From the NCBI RefSeq assembly GCF_002160495.1, contig NZ_NFKR01000009.1, positions 31,860-95,859 of the forward strand: 64,000 bases of DNA. The letters run 5' to 3'. The notes under the pieces are model-generated. The model did no database searches and was not told the DNA's origin. It saw only the letters and a program-made list of their open reading frames with translations. The stretch comes from Erysipelatoclostridium sp. An173. Lineage in GTDB: Bacteria > Bacillota_I > Bacilli_A > Erysipelotrichales > Coprobacillaceae. Of this stretch, positions 19,637 through 28,172 are shown piece by piece. A program made the position numbers and the translations under genes. Every line of letters starts with the position of its first letter. Position 1 is the stretch's first letter.

Positions 19637-20155
19637 ATGAATTTTGATGATGTAAAAGCAAAATATCGACGAAAAAATAAAATTCTATTTTCACGTGAAA
19701 GTCTTTGCTTACAAGAACTGATAGCTTTAATTTGTAAACAAAAACATCGAACAATTGTTATGTGGATATTACAGTGGGCTAATCAAACCGCCGATATTTT
19801 AAACAAGCGTTACCCTGATGAAGAAAGATTTAATAATGCTATTGTTCAATCAACTAGATGGGCAATGGGTAAAATAAAAATGTCTATTGCTAAAAAAGCA
19901 ATTTTAGACTGTCATAAGGTTGCTAAAGAAATCGATGATCCTATCGATATTGCTTTATGTCATGCAATCGGGCAAGCTTGTTCTAGTGTTCATGTTGAAA
20001 CCCATGCTATTGGTTTTGTATTTTATGATTTAACCGCATTAGTTTTAGAATTAGGAATTGATAATTTTGAAGCTGCTGCTAGTAATAAAATCGAACAATA
20101 TATAAATACATTAAAATTATGGGAAAGTGAAATTGATAATTACTCAGGTCCTTAG
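19637..20155 (+). CDS. Imm-5-like putative immunity protein (orphan)
   Basis: The 172-residue soluble helical protein has the segment AKKAILDCHKVAKE and the region GQACSSVHVETHAIG, which resemble the Imm-5-like family seen in polymorphic toxin loci. The ATG at 19637 follows AAAGGTGG; the GTG at 19625 lies inside that site. No toxin gene lies beside it and it is monocistronic, so it may be an orphan or serve another role. The family call comes from memory of the motif pattern and is only moderately sure. Confidence 0.6.
   Translation: MNFDDVKAKYRRKNKILFSRESLCLQELIALICKQKHRTIVMWILQWANQTADILNKRYPDEERFNNAIVQSTRWAMGKIKMSIAKKAILDCHKVAKEIDDPIDIALCHAIGQACSSVHVETHAIGFVFYDLTALVLELGIDNFEAAASNKIEQYINTLKLWESEIDNYSGP
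19687..19702. promoter_or_regulatory. parS-like site (ParB binding), degenerate
   Basis: The 12-bp palindrome TTTCACGTGAAA (19689-19700) is identical to the centre of the parS consensus; the two outer bases on each side differ. It lies inside the Imm-5-like coding sequence about 27 kb from parAB. Confidence 0.35.
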
Positions 20156-20188
20156 GCCTCATTTTTACTTAATGATAATAAAATAAAT

Positions 20189-20233
20189 AAAGAATTATTT
20201 ATCGCTAACAAAAAAGCTGATAAATAATTCTTT
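20189..20233. terminator. bidirectional terminator
   Basis: A 15-bp perfect stem (20189-20203 with 20219-20233) with a 15-nt loop is T-rich on both outer sides. It lies between the converging Imm-5-like and PrsW-like genes. Confidence 0.75.
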
Positions 20234-20243
20234 TTCTTTATTT

Positions 20244-21467
20244 TTATTGATTTTTTATTTCTTGTAACTCTTTTTCTCTAGCTAGTTTTGCATATTGAGA
20301 AACTTGCCGTAATCCGGCGTTTAATAAAACTAGAACTGTTACAATTGCAATAAATGTCAATACCCATTGAACTAAATAAATTTCACTTCCAAATGTTATT
20401 GGCATATCCCAAATTGCATGTAAAACAATCGCCAACAATAAGAATTTTAAGAACTGACCATTTAAAATATGGTTGCTATTTAATTGCTCTTCTTTTTTAG
20501 CTACGATCAAACCAACGCCAGCAATCGCTGTCCAAGTAATATGGCATCCAAATGATAAAATTGAACGTAACCATAAAATATCCAACATTACACTTGCTTG
20601 GCCACCACTACCAACAAAAGCATTAAATGCATAACCAGCAGTTTCAAATACCGCAAAGCCAGCCCCAACACAGGCACCAATAAGCATACCATTTAAAATA
20701 TATTTAGTATTTTTACGTGATACATAAAAAACTACTACTGCAATTTTTCCTACTTCTTCAACAATTCCAACTAAAATTGCACCTAAGTAATCTAATTGTT
20801 CAACTCTAATTATTTCATATAAAATCAATGTACAGATAAGTGATAAAGCACCACCAACAAAAAACATCGTAATAACGTCAAAAATACTAATATTTCTAGG
20901 GACATTCACTTCCCAGAAAAATATTAATGCTGAAAATGGAACCATTAAGGCACCAATAAAAATCGCCCCTGGAATAGCATTAGTATTATAAAAATTATTG
21001 ACCATTACAAACAAAGCAATAAAGACAATTAAAAACATAATAAACACTCGAGAATATAGCCATGGTTTAGGCCAGCTAGAAACCATTTGTGATTCTCTTG
21101 GAGTTGTATACTTAGTACCACTGATAAACATTTCTTCGCGTTCTTCAACAGTGTGTTTTTTAAATACCTCTGAAAACAACTCTTTCAATTTAATTTCTAC
21201 TTTTCCTTGCTCTCCTGTCATGCTATTAATTGTAGAAGTAAAATTGTCTAACCCTTTTTTTAAAATATTCTCCCCATTGTTATTTGGATAGTTGTTTAAT
21301 CTTGCTCCACAACCAGAGCAAAATGCAACATTGCCAGTATATGGCTTTCCACATCTAAAGCAATATTGAACCTTTTTTTCTTCAACTACATTTTCATGTC
21401 CACAATATCTGCAAAACCGAGCGTTTGGGTCAATTGGTTGACCGCAATTTTGACATCTCTTTTCCAT
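20244..21467 (-). CDS. zinc-ribbon PrsW-family intramembrane protease
   Basis: The 407-residue product has two N-terminal zinc ribbons (CQNCG..CRYCG at about 5-23 and CFRCG..CSGCG at about 36-53), then a linker and about eight TM helices. The PrsW (M82) residues are visible: VEEVGK, FAVFE, a TM histidine in CHITWTA, and HAIWDMP. PrsW proteases cut anti-sigma factors or related membrane proteins. No sigma or anti-sigma gene lies nearby, so the substrate is unknown. The duplicated zinc ribbon suggests a protein- or nucleic-acid-binding cytoplasmic head. Confidence 0.88.
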   Translation of the reverse strand: MEKRCQNCGQPIDPNARFCRYCGHENVVEEKKVQYCFRCGKPYTGNVAFCSGCGARLNNYPNNNGENILKKGLDNFTSTINSMTGEQGKVEIKLKELFSEVFKKHTVEEREEMFISGTKYTTPRESQMVSSWPKPWLYSRVFIMFLIVFIALFVMVNNFYNTNAIPGAIFIGALMVPFSALIFFWEVNVPRNISIFDVITMFFVGGALSLICTLILYEIIRVEQLDYLGAILVGIVEEVGKIAVVVFYVSRKNTKYILNGMLIGACVGAGFAVFETAGYAFNAFVGSGGQASVMLDILWLRSILSFGCHITWTAIAGVGLIVAKKEEQLNSNHILNGQFLKFLLLAIVLHAIWDMPITFGSEIYLVQWVLTFIAIVTVLVLLNAGLRQVSQYAKLAREKELQEIKNQ

Positions 21468-21498
21468 AAATCCGCCTCTTTTACCTAAAATTTATTTT

Positions 21499-21528
21499 AT
21501 TATAGCACATTTATGTATTATTTTACAA
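21499..21528 (-). promoter_or_regulatory. promoter of the PrsW-like gene
   Basis: On the minus strand TTGTAA (21523-21528), an 18-bp spacer and TATAAT (21499-21504), with TG just before the -10. Confidence 0.65.
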
Positions 21529-21530
21529 AA

Positions 21531-21556
21531 AAACACCAGTTTTTAACTGATGTTAT
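21531..21556 (-). terminator. terminator after the GNAT gene
   Basis: A hairpin with one G-U pair (ACATCAGTT with AACTGGTGT on the minus strand) is followed by seven T and ends the acetyltransferase transcript. Confidence 0.65.
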
Positions 21557-21560
21557 AATA

Positions 21561-22055
21561 TTATAATTCTAATTTAAAACTAATATCCCCTAATATTCGA
21601 GAACTGTCATATTGTTTAAAATCAAATCTCTTCAACAAACGAATTGAACGATAATTATCATCGTATACATGGGCAAAAACAAATTGAAAATGATATTCAT
21701 CTTTCAAAATCTGTAATATTTTCTTTAATGTCTCAGTCGCATAACCATGATCCCAGTATAAACTATCAAACGTATATCCAATTGTAACACAAGAAGAATC
21801 CATTACATCTAAATAGAAATCTCCTATCATTTCATTAGTTTCTTTTAAAATTATTGCTAACTGATAACTGCCAATATCACCATTAAAAGGATGTTCAAGA
21901 CAATACTCTATTCTTTTCACTGCTTTTTTATATGGATAACGCCACCATGATTGATAAAAAGCTACTTCTTTTTTATTTCGATATTCACTCATTCTTTTAG
22001 CATCATCTAATTGTAATTCCCGTATCAATAACCGTTGTGTTTCTACCGCTTCCAT
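21561..22055 (-). CDS. GNAT family N-acetyltransferase (RimJ-like)
   Basis: The 164-residue product has the RimJ/RimL-type acetyltransferase pattern. The N-terminus is TQRLLIRELQLDDAKRM. An acetyl-CoA loop region is seen in YWDHGYATETLKKIL, and the C-terminus has NYRSIRLLKRFDFKQ. The ATG at 22055 follows GGAG at 7 nt; the 25 codons before it are leader. The substrate may be a protein N-terminus, an antibiotic or a small amine and cannot be told. Single-gene unit with its own terminator. Confidence 0.88.
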   Translation of the reverse strand: MEAVETQRLLIRELQLDDAKRMSEYRNKKEVAFYQSWWRYPYKKAVKRIEYCLEHPFNGDIGSYQLAIILKETNEMIGDFYLDVMDSSCVTIGYTFDSLYWDHGYATETLKKILQILKDEYHFQFVFAHVYDDNYRSIRLLKRFDFKQYDSSRILGDISFKLEL

Positions 22056-22193
22056 CAAGTCACTCCATTCTTTTTTATCATACACCAACATTTTAACTAA
22101 TACAATTAGTTTATACTGTTTATTAGACAACTTATAAATAATTAAAGAAATATCTGTTAATCAATCTTTTTATCAAATTTCATCTAATTAATA

Positions 22194-22247
22194 AAAAAGA
22201 GATTTCTTATTTGCTGATAGATTGCACAATTCTCGAAATCTCTTTTT
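22194..22247 (-). terminator. terminator of the ybaN-cydDC-ygbA operon
   Basis: A perfect 13-bp stem (AAAAAGAGATTTC at 22194-22206 with 22235-22247) encloses a 28-nt loop and sits just after the YgbA-like gene; T-rich sequence follows on the minus strand. Confidence 0.7.
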
Positions 22248-22257
22248 AACTACTAGA

Positions 22258-22548
22258 TTACTTTATTTTAGTTTTAATTGTATTTATCATATGCTTAATT
22301 GCAATAACTGGATGTTTATAGATCATTCTAGGTCCCGCATATTTCATGACCATTTTAATTTGTTGACGATAAACAGGACCATAACAATGAATAGGACAAC
22401 TTGAACAAAATGTTTTTTCTTCTTTACGAGGGCAATGATCAATTCGCTTATAAGCATATTCTTTTAGTGTTGAAAGATCTTCACCATGTCCTTTTTCATA
22501 TATTTCAATCATTATTGTAATTAACTTTTTTTCTTGTTCTATTGTCAT
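22258..22548 (-). CDS. ygbA: YgbA family protein (nitrous oxide-stimulated promoter family)
   Basis: The 96-residue protein has the YgbA cysteine pattern CPRKEEKTFCSSCPIHCYGP (residues 39-58) and the following GPRMIYKHP segment. In enterics YgbA is NO-inducible and linked to recovery from nitrosative stress; in the Firmicutes it is known mainly as a conserved small protein. The start lies directly after the stop of the CydC-like gene, so it is the last gene of the operon. A metal- or Fe-S-binding role is likely from the cysteines. Confidence 0.85.
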   Translation of the reverse strand: MTIEQEKKLITIMIEIYEKGHGEDLSTLKEYAYKRIDHCPRKEEKTFCSSCPIHCYGPVYRQQIKMVMKYAGPRMIYKHPVIAIKHMINTIKTKIK

Positions 22549-24195
22549 TTAACTTTGTCTTCCACTTTCTATTTTAATAATACGATTACAAATTTTTAAT
22601 GATGATGGTCGATGACTAACCATTATAATCGTCTTTCCAGCACTGTTATTACTTAAAGCTTTTAAAACCAAAGCTTCATTTAAACTATCTAAATTACTTG
22701 TTGGTTCATCTAACAAAATTAATGGTGTATCATGTAAAAACGCTCTAGCTAAGGCTAATCTTTGTAACTGTCCTCCAGAAAGTGATTGATAAAGACTACC
22801 AATCATCGTATCATAACCGTCTTTTAAAGTTATAATAAATTCATGTAAGTTGGCTTTTTTACATGCTTCAATTACTTCCTGATCACTAGCCTCTTTTCCT
22901 AATTTAATGTTATTTTTAATACTATCATTAAAAATATAAGTATCTTGAGTTACATAGCTCATTAACTTAGTTAATGTTTCACTATTCCACTCTTTAATAT
23001 TGTGATGATCAATCAAAATTTCACCCGCACTTGGATCATAAAAACGCATTATAAGTTTTAATAATGTCGTTTTACCACTACCGCTTTTTCCTTCAATCCC
23101 AATGATTTCGCCAGGCTTAATAGTTAAATTAATATTATCTAAGATTTTTTCATCTTGATAACTAAACGATAAATTTTTAATTTCAATATCACCTAAGCCC
23201 CCTTTATAACCGTCTACTACTTCTTCAACTTGTGGTTTTTCTTCTAATAAATCTAAAACACGATTACCACTTGCAAAAGTAATAACTAAATTATGCGCTA
23301 ATGAAGATAGTGCTAAAACCGGTCCAAAAGACGACATTAAAGCAATCGTGCTTAAAATAACAGCATCAAAAGTAATCATATTTTGACTATATAAATAATA
23401 AGCTAATATTAACATCAGTAAAGAGAAGATACTTACACAAATATCACTAAGCATTTTAAAATTACCTTCTAATTTTTTCAAATCCTCATTTTGATAATTA
23501 AGCATCTCACTTTTACGATCAATGTCTTCTAAACGTTTTTTACCACGAGAGAATTGATCAACAATTCGTAAACCATGAATTGATTCTAAAACATAACTAG
23601 TATATTTCCCATAATCATTACGATACTCTAATCCTTTATCTCCAGAAGCCTTTCCAACAATCATTGGTATAACAATTCCAATAACTACATAGGCGACTAA
23701 ACCTAATAAAGCTAATAAAATATGAAAACTACCAAGATAAAAAATCATTATTAAAGAAACAATCAAAGCAATCATAACTGGCGATATTGTATGAGCGTAA
23801 AATACCTCTAATAACTCAACATCACTAGTAATCATCGCTACTAAATTACCATGGTCTTTACCATCTAACTTAGCCGGCGCTAATTTTCTTAGTTTAGCAA
23901 AAACAATATCTCTAATCATTGCTAGTAATTTAAAAGCAATAAAATGATTACACCATTGTTCACCATAACGTAGAAAACCTCTTGAAATACCACAAATAAC
24001 CAGCAGGTAAAATAAACTAGTAAACGCCTGATGATTAATTATTTTAATAATTATCTGCCCAGCAATAACAGTTAAAAAGATTGCTGCTAAGTATCCCAAC
24101 ACTCCTAAAAATATTGCTAATAACATTATTAATAGCATTGATTTTACTAAGGCAATCAAGCTAATTACAACTTTTAAATTACTACGCCTTTTCAC
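22549..24195 (-). CDS. cydC: CydC-like ABC transporter (TM-ATPase half)
   Basis: About 548 residues: six N-terminal TM helices and a C-terminal ATPase with Walker A GKSGSGKTT, signature LSGGQLQR and Walker B LILLDEPTSNLD. It pairs with the upstream half-transporter, like CydDC, the exporter of glutathione or cysteine-type reductants. A GTG at 24195 is chosen because GGAGG lies 8 nt upstream; it overlaps the CydD-like gene by 14 nt. No cytochrome bd genes are near, so the substrate in this anaerobe is open. Confidence 0.85.
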   Translation of the reverse strand: MKRRSNLKVVISLIALVKSMLLIMLLAIFLGVLGYLAAIFLTVIAGQIIIKIINHQAFTSLFYLLVICGISRGFLRYGEQWCNHFIAFKLLAMIRDIVFAKLRKLAPAKLDGKDHGNLVAMITSDVELLEVFYAHTISPVMIALIVSLIMIFYLGSFHILLALLGLVAYVVIGIVIPMIVGKASGDKGLEYRNDYGKYTSYVLESIHGLRIVDQFSRGKKRLEDIDRKSEMLNYQNEDLKKLEGNFKMLSDICVSIFSLLMLILAYYLYSQNMITFDAVILSTIALMSSFGPVLALSSLAHNLVITFASGNRVLDLLEEKPQVEEVVDGYKGGLGDIEIKNLSFSYQDEKILDNINLTIKPGEIIGIEGKSGSGKTTLLKLIMRFYDPSAGEILIDHHNIKEWNSETLTKLMSYVTQDTYIFNDSIKNNIKLGKEASDQEVIEACKKANLHEFIITLKDGYDTMIGSLYQSLSGGQLQRLALARAFLHDTPLILLDEPTSNLDSLNEALVLKALSNNSAGKTIIMVSHRPSSLKICNRIIKIESGRQS

Positions 24196-25915
24196 TTGTT
24201 TTACCTCCATAATTTTCAATTTCCTGTTGGGTCTTAACTAACTGATGATATTCCTGATTTTCTTGCATCAATTGGTCATGACTACCATTTCCAATTAATT
24301 TACCGTGACTAAAAACATAATTACATTTACAATTAACAACATTGGCAAGACGATGACTGATTAAAATAACTATTTTATCTTTTTTCATTGCTTCAATAAC
24401 CTGCATAATAATTTCTTCACTTTCAATATCAATATTTGAAGTTGCTTCATCAAATATATAAACACCACTATCATGCAATAGGGCCCGAGCAATACTTAAA
24501 CGCTGCTTTTGACCACCAGATAAATTATTTCCTCTTTCTTCAATTTCACTATCTAATCCATCTAGCTCTTTGAAATAATTTAAAAGATTTACTTTCTCTA
24601 ATACTGCCATCAATTGTTCATCACTGGCATAACAGTTGCCATCTAATAAATTAGAACGCACTGTTCCCGCAAAAATATATGGATTGTGTTCAACTAATGT
24701 TATCTGCTTCATCAAATCATGATGATTAATTTCCTTTACTTGTAGACCATTATAAGTTAAACTACCTTGGTAATGATCAAAATACCCTAGTAATAGTTTT
24801 GCAATCGTACTTTTACCACTACCTGAACTTCCCACTACTCCATAAATTCCTGGTTCATTTATTTTTAAATTGATATTTTCAAGTACATTATCTTGCTTGT
24901 ATGCAAAAGTTAAATTAGAAAGTTCAATCTCATTAATTTTTCCAAGTGCCAATGTTTTATTATCAATAACTGGTGTATCTAATAATTTAAAGATTTTTTC
25001 ACTAGCCGCATTTCCATTCATAGCAATATGGAAAAATGAACCTAATAGTCTAAGCGGAATAAAAAATTCAGCTGATAACATGATCATCATAAACGTTTGT
25101 CCTAAATCAATTTTGTTATCATAATAACTAAGCAATGAAAAAATTATTCCTAAAGCAGCTCCACCATAAGCTACTAAATCCATAATACTAATCGAATTTA
25201 ATTGCATTACTAATACCTTCATCGTAATACTACGAAAACGCTGAGCTTCTTCATTCATTTCCTGATGCTTGCTAGCATCGCCACAATAACCTTTAAGTGT
25301 TGTTAAACCACTAACATTATCTAAAAATCTTTCTGCTAAGTTTCCATATAAACCCCAATATTTGCTTAATAGTCTTTTAGCAAACTTTTGAACTAAAACA
25401 ATTGATAACGGGATCAAAGGAACACAAATAAATAAAACCAAGGCTGCTTTAAAATCAACCTGACACAATACTATAAATAAAGTTATCGGTGCTAACATAC
25501 TATAAAAAAACTGTGGTAGATATTTACCAAAATATGTTTCTAACTGTTCAACACCCTCACTCATCAATTGTGTTAATGAGGCCATACTTAATACTTCACT
25601 ATAATGATTATTAAGTGCTAAGATCTTTTTATATACAGCAACTCGTAATTTTCCTTTAATATTTTTAGCAGCTTTAAAAGAATACATTGTAGCCTGTCTA
25701 CCAAAATATCCTTTAACAAAAATCAATATAATAATTATAATTACCTGGATTGCAAGATTATTTATTTTTTGGTCAATAAATAGCTCATTAATCATATTTG
25801 CCATAATAGCAACAATAATTATTTGAGATAGCAATGCTAACCATTGCATTAAAACCTGTAAATATACATATTTTTTATCTTCTTTTAAATAACTAACTAA
25901 TTTTTTATTAATCAT
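24182..25915 (-). CDS. cydD: CydD-like ABC transporter (TM-ATPase half)
   Basis: The 577-residue half-transporter has six TM helices with the CydD-like segment EGVEQLETYFGKYLPQ, then an ATPase with GSSGSGKST, LSGGQKQR and VYIFDEATSNID. Both halves of the pair keep canonical catalytic motifs. It overlaps the DUF454 gene by 8 nt and the CydC-like gene by 14 nt, so the operon is translationally coupled. CydDC-type thiol export is the best guess. Confidence 0.85.
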   Translation of the reverse strand: MINKKLVSYLKEDKKYVYLQVLMQWLALLSQIIIVAIMANMINELFIDQKINNLAIQVIIIIILIFVKGYFGRQATMYSFKAAKNIKGKLRVAVYKKILALNNHYSEVLSMASLTQLMSEGVEQLETYFGKYLPQFFYSMLAPITLFIVLCQVDFKAALVLFICVPLIPLSIVLVQKFAKRLLSKYWGLYGNLAERFLDNVSGLTTLKGYCGDASKHQEMNEEAQRFRSITMKVLVMQLNSISIMDLVAYGGAALGIIFSLLSYYDNKIDLGQTFMMIMLSAEFFIPLRLLGSFFHIAMNGNAASEKIFKLLDTPVIDNKTLALGKINEIELSNLTFAYKQDNVLENINLKINEPGIYGVVGSSGSGKSTIAKLLLGYFDHYQGSLTYNGLQVKEINHHDLMKQITLVEHNPYIFAGTVRSNLLDGNCYASDEQLMAVLEKVNLLNYFKELDGLDSEIEERGNNLSGGQKQRLSIARALLHDSGVYIFDEATSNIDIESEEIIMQVIEAMKKDKIVILISHRLANVVNCKCNYVFSHGKLIGNGSHDQLMQENQEYHQLVKTQQEIENYGGKTSEKA

Positions 25916-26282
25916 TTCTTAACTCTTTAATTGTTTCAATGCGAAAAATAAAATAATAATATTTAAATATCACTAATAAAACAATTGTTATCCTTCCATA
26001 AATATTACTCATCATTAAAAAAGCTATTAATAGCATTGTACTTGCAAAGCTTAATAACATAACCTTTGTTTTCAATGTCATTTTTCTACTTGTAACAAAA
26101 TCATTTAAATGATTTTGATATAATTTAGTTCCTTCAAACCACTCCTTAGCTCGTTTCGAACTTTTGGTAAAAAAGAACAAAGCTACTAATAAAAAAGGTG
26201 TTGTTGGTAAGATTGGTAAAGCTACTCCAATCATCCCTAATGCCATAAATACTATTCCTAATCCAAAATATAAATATCTCAT
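25908..26282 (-). CDS. YbaN family (DUF454) membrane protein
   Basis: The 124-residue protein has three TM helices and the family signature GVALPILPTTPFLLVALFFF near residue 20. ATG at 26282 follows AAGGAG at 6 nt. It is the first gene of the operon with the CydDC-like pair and YgbA. The function of DUF454 is unknown; its position suggests help in thiol export or envelope redox. Confidence 0.88.
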   Translation of the reverse strand: MRYLYFGLGIVFMALGMIGVALPILPTTPFLLVALFFFTKSSKRAKEWFEGTKLYQNHLNDFVTSRKMTLKTKVMLLSFASTMLLIAFLMMSNIYGRITIVLLVIFKYYYFIFRIETIKELRND

Positions 26283-26313
26283 CTTTTTCTCCTTTTTGTT
26301 ATAGTAATCTAAC

Positions 26314-26335
26314 AAAGTTATACAAGACTAACTTT
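26314..26335 (-). promoter_or_regulatory. operator-like palindrome before the ybaN operon
   Basis: AAAGTTA (26314-26320) and TAACTTT (26329-26335) are inverted about an 8-bp centre, 30-50 bp upstream of the DUF454 start. This suits a dimeric MarR/TetR-type repressor. A weak promoter (TTGCAA, 17 bp, TAAAGT) lies just upstream on the minus strand. Confidence 0.4.
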
Positions 26336-26433
26336 AACATTATCAAAAAAACTTTGCAACCATTACAGTAAATCTTTTTTTAAATTTTCGTATGAAATTT
26401 TTATTTTTAAATGATAAAAATAAAATAGCTAAC

Positions 26434-26482
26434 GTGTAGTTTGTTTGAACGTAAGTCCAGTTGCAAACTACACTTTTATTTT
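26434..26482 (+). promoter_or_regulatory. leader hairpin / attenuator before the CarD-like genes
   Basis: GTGTAGTTTG (26434-26443) pairs perfectly with CAAACTACAC (26464-26473). TTTTATTTT follows and then the RBS AAAGGAG of the first CarD-like gene. It looks like an intrinsic terminator placed in a 5' leader. Confidence 0.55.
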
Positions 26483-26498
26483 GAAAGGAGACTTATCA

Positions 26499-26828
26499 AT
26501 GTATCAAATTGGTGATTGTTTTTTATATGGCCGTGAAGGGGTTTGCACTATTACAGATATAGTAACTCGAAAAATAAAAGGAGAAGAAAAAAGTATTATG
26601 TCCTTGCTCCCCAGGACCATCATATTACTATTTTTATACCTGTTGATAATAAGCAGGCTGTTTTAAAAATGCGGCAAGAATTTTCATGTTCAAAACCAAC
26701 AATTTTTAGATGCCTGTGAAAAAATATTATATGATGAATTTTCAACAGTCTTAAATATTGCACCAGACCAGGTTGTCTCATTTATTATCAATACAATTAA
26801 TAATAGCGAGGAAAGTAAAAATGTATAA
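26499..26828 (+). pseudogene. CarD-like transcription factor, frameshifted and internally deleted
   Basis: The first 30 residues (MYQIGDCFLYGREGVCTITD) match the start of the CarD/TRCF RNA-polymerase-interacting domain. A base is missing in an A6 run near 26583-26592; restoring it gives KKYYVLAPQDHHITIFIPVDN. A second break near 26670 joins this to a typical CarD-family C-terminus (CEKILYDEFSTVLNI) in another frame. About 60 residues present in the neighbour are missing there. RBS AAAGGAG is intact. Overlaps the next copy by 8 nt. Confidence 0.7.
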
Positions 26829-27266
26829 AATTAATGATTTTGTAATTGTAAATGATTATCATGTTTATCAAGTTATGCTAGTAAATCAATTCTACTATAC
26901 CTTATCTTCATTAATTAACCCCCATACAATTAATGTTGATTCAACAAGTATTATAAAAAGAGTCCCATCGATTGATAACATCAATGAAGTCATTGAACGT
27001 ATTCCTTATATTCGAACTTTACAAATCGAAAATGATCGTTTTCGCCAGGAAATTTATCAAAAAACAATAGCAACTTTTGATGAAGTTGATTTAATTAAAA
27101 TCATCAAATCCATTTATATCCGTAAAAAAAGAAAAGAAAATCATAGTTATGAAAATAAATATTACCAATTAGCAAAAATCTTTTCCATGAAGAAACTGCC
27201 GCCAGCTTAAATATACAAATTAAAGATGTTGAAGATTATATTAGTAAAAAAGTATTAGAATTTTAA
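26821..27266 (+). pseudogene. CarD-like transcription factor, second copy, 3' frameshift
   Basis: The gene starts MYKINDFVIVNDYHVYQVML and keeps the N-terminal RNAP-binding-like domain and most of the helical domain. A -1 change in the A5 run near 27174-27180 leads to early stop at 27210. In the next frame the expected end (NLFHEETAASLNIQIKDVED) continues to 27266. It is less decayed than the first copy and the 129-residue truncated product might still be made. RBS GAGGAAAG precedes the ATG, which overlaps the stop of copy one. Confidence 0.65.
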
Positions 27267-27285
27267 ATAATTATTTATAAAATTA

Positions 27286-27316
27286 AAACCTATTAGAAAT
27301 TGATTCTAATAGGTTT
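27286..27316. terminator. bidirectional terminator
   Basis: A perfect 13-bp stem (AAACCTATTAGAA, 27286-27298, with 27304-27316) and 5-nt loop lies between the converging CarD-like pair and prmC. Confidence 0.75.
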
Positions 27317-28172
27317 ACTTTAAATTATGATAAATAAATAACATTCGATCTTTACCATTAATATCTTTAATTATCTCATGGCGATCATCAGGGAAATATG
27401 TTTGTAAAGCTTCTTCCATTAATTCACGTTGATCAAATCCCATTTCAAATGCTAATAAAGCCCGATCTTTTAATAATGGTTTTACCTCTTTAAAAATTCG
27501 GCGATAAAAATACAATCCATCATTACCACCAAATAAAGCCACATGAGGTTCATTATCTTTTACCATTGCTTCTATCTCTTGATTATTAGGAATATATGGC
27601 GGATTAGAAACAAAAATATCAACTTTAATTTCTTTTTCTAATAATGGTTCTAATAAATCTCCAACCATAAAATTAACATTTGCGCCTAAATTAGCAGCAT
27701 TTTCTTTAGCAACTTCGATAGCTTTACTAGAAATATCACTAGCATAAACATTTGTTCGTGGTTCTTCTAACGCTAAACTAATTGCAATGGCGCCACTACC
27801 AGTACCAACATCACATAAATCTATTGTTTGATAGTCACTAAAATAATCATCAATATGATACAAAATATTTTCTACTAATTCTTCTGTTTCATAACGAGGA
27901 ATTAAAACATCCTCATTGACTTTAAAGTCACGCCCAAAAAATGTTTCTACCCCTTTAATATATTGAATTGGTCGTCCTTGATAATACTCTTCCATTCCAG
28001 CTAAAAATTTAGCTTCTAATTCAGGATCAACTTCTTCATCATACATTAAATATAATTCATGAGGTTCTTTATTAGCTAAATGATAAAATAAAACTTTAGC
28101 AACGTTAACATCTTTATACTCGGCATCCAGTTTACTTTCTGCTTCATTAATTAATTGTTTTACTGTTGCCAT
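27315..28172 (-). CDS. prmC: peptide chain release factor N5-glutamine methyltransferase PrmC
   Basis: The 285-residue S-adenosylmethionine enzyme methylates the GGQ glutamine of RF1 and RF2. The SAM-binding DVGTGSGAIAIS and the catalytic NPPY (SNPPYIP) are present, with the N-terminal helical domain binding the release factor. Its ATG overlaps the prfA stop (TAATG), the usual prfA-prmC pairing, so enzyme and substrate are co-translated. Confidence 0.97.
   Translation of the reverse strand: MATVKQLINEAESKLDAEYKDVNVAKVLFYHLANKEPHELYLMYDEEVDPELEAKFLAGMEEYYQGRPIQYIKGVETFFGRDFKVNEDVLIPRYETEELVENILYHIDDYFSDYQTIDLCDVGTGSGAIAISLALEEPRTNVYASDISSKAIEVAKENAANLGANVNFMVGDLLEPLLEKEIKVDIFVSNPPYIPNNQEIEAMVKDNEPHVALFGGNDGLYFYRRIFKEVKPLLKDRALLAFEMGFDQRELMEEALQTYFPDDRHEIIKDINGKDRMLFIYHNLK

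Noticed and set aside
26580..26600. Programmed -1 frameshift in the first CarD-like gene (A6 run before G)
   Set aside because: The A-rich run is out of phase with the A-AAA-AAG slippery heptamer and the gene has a second break with missing sequence, so decay is simpler.
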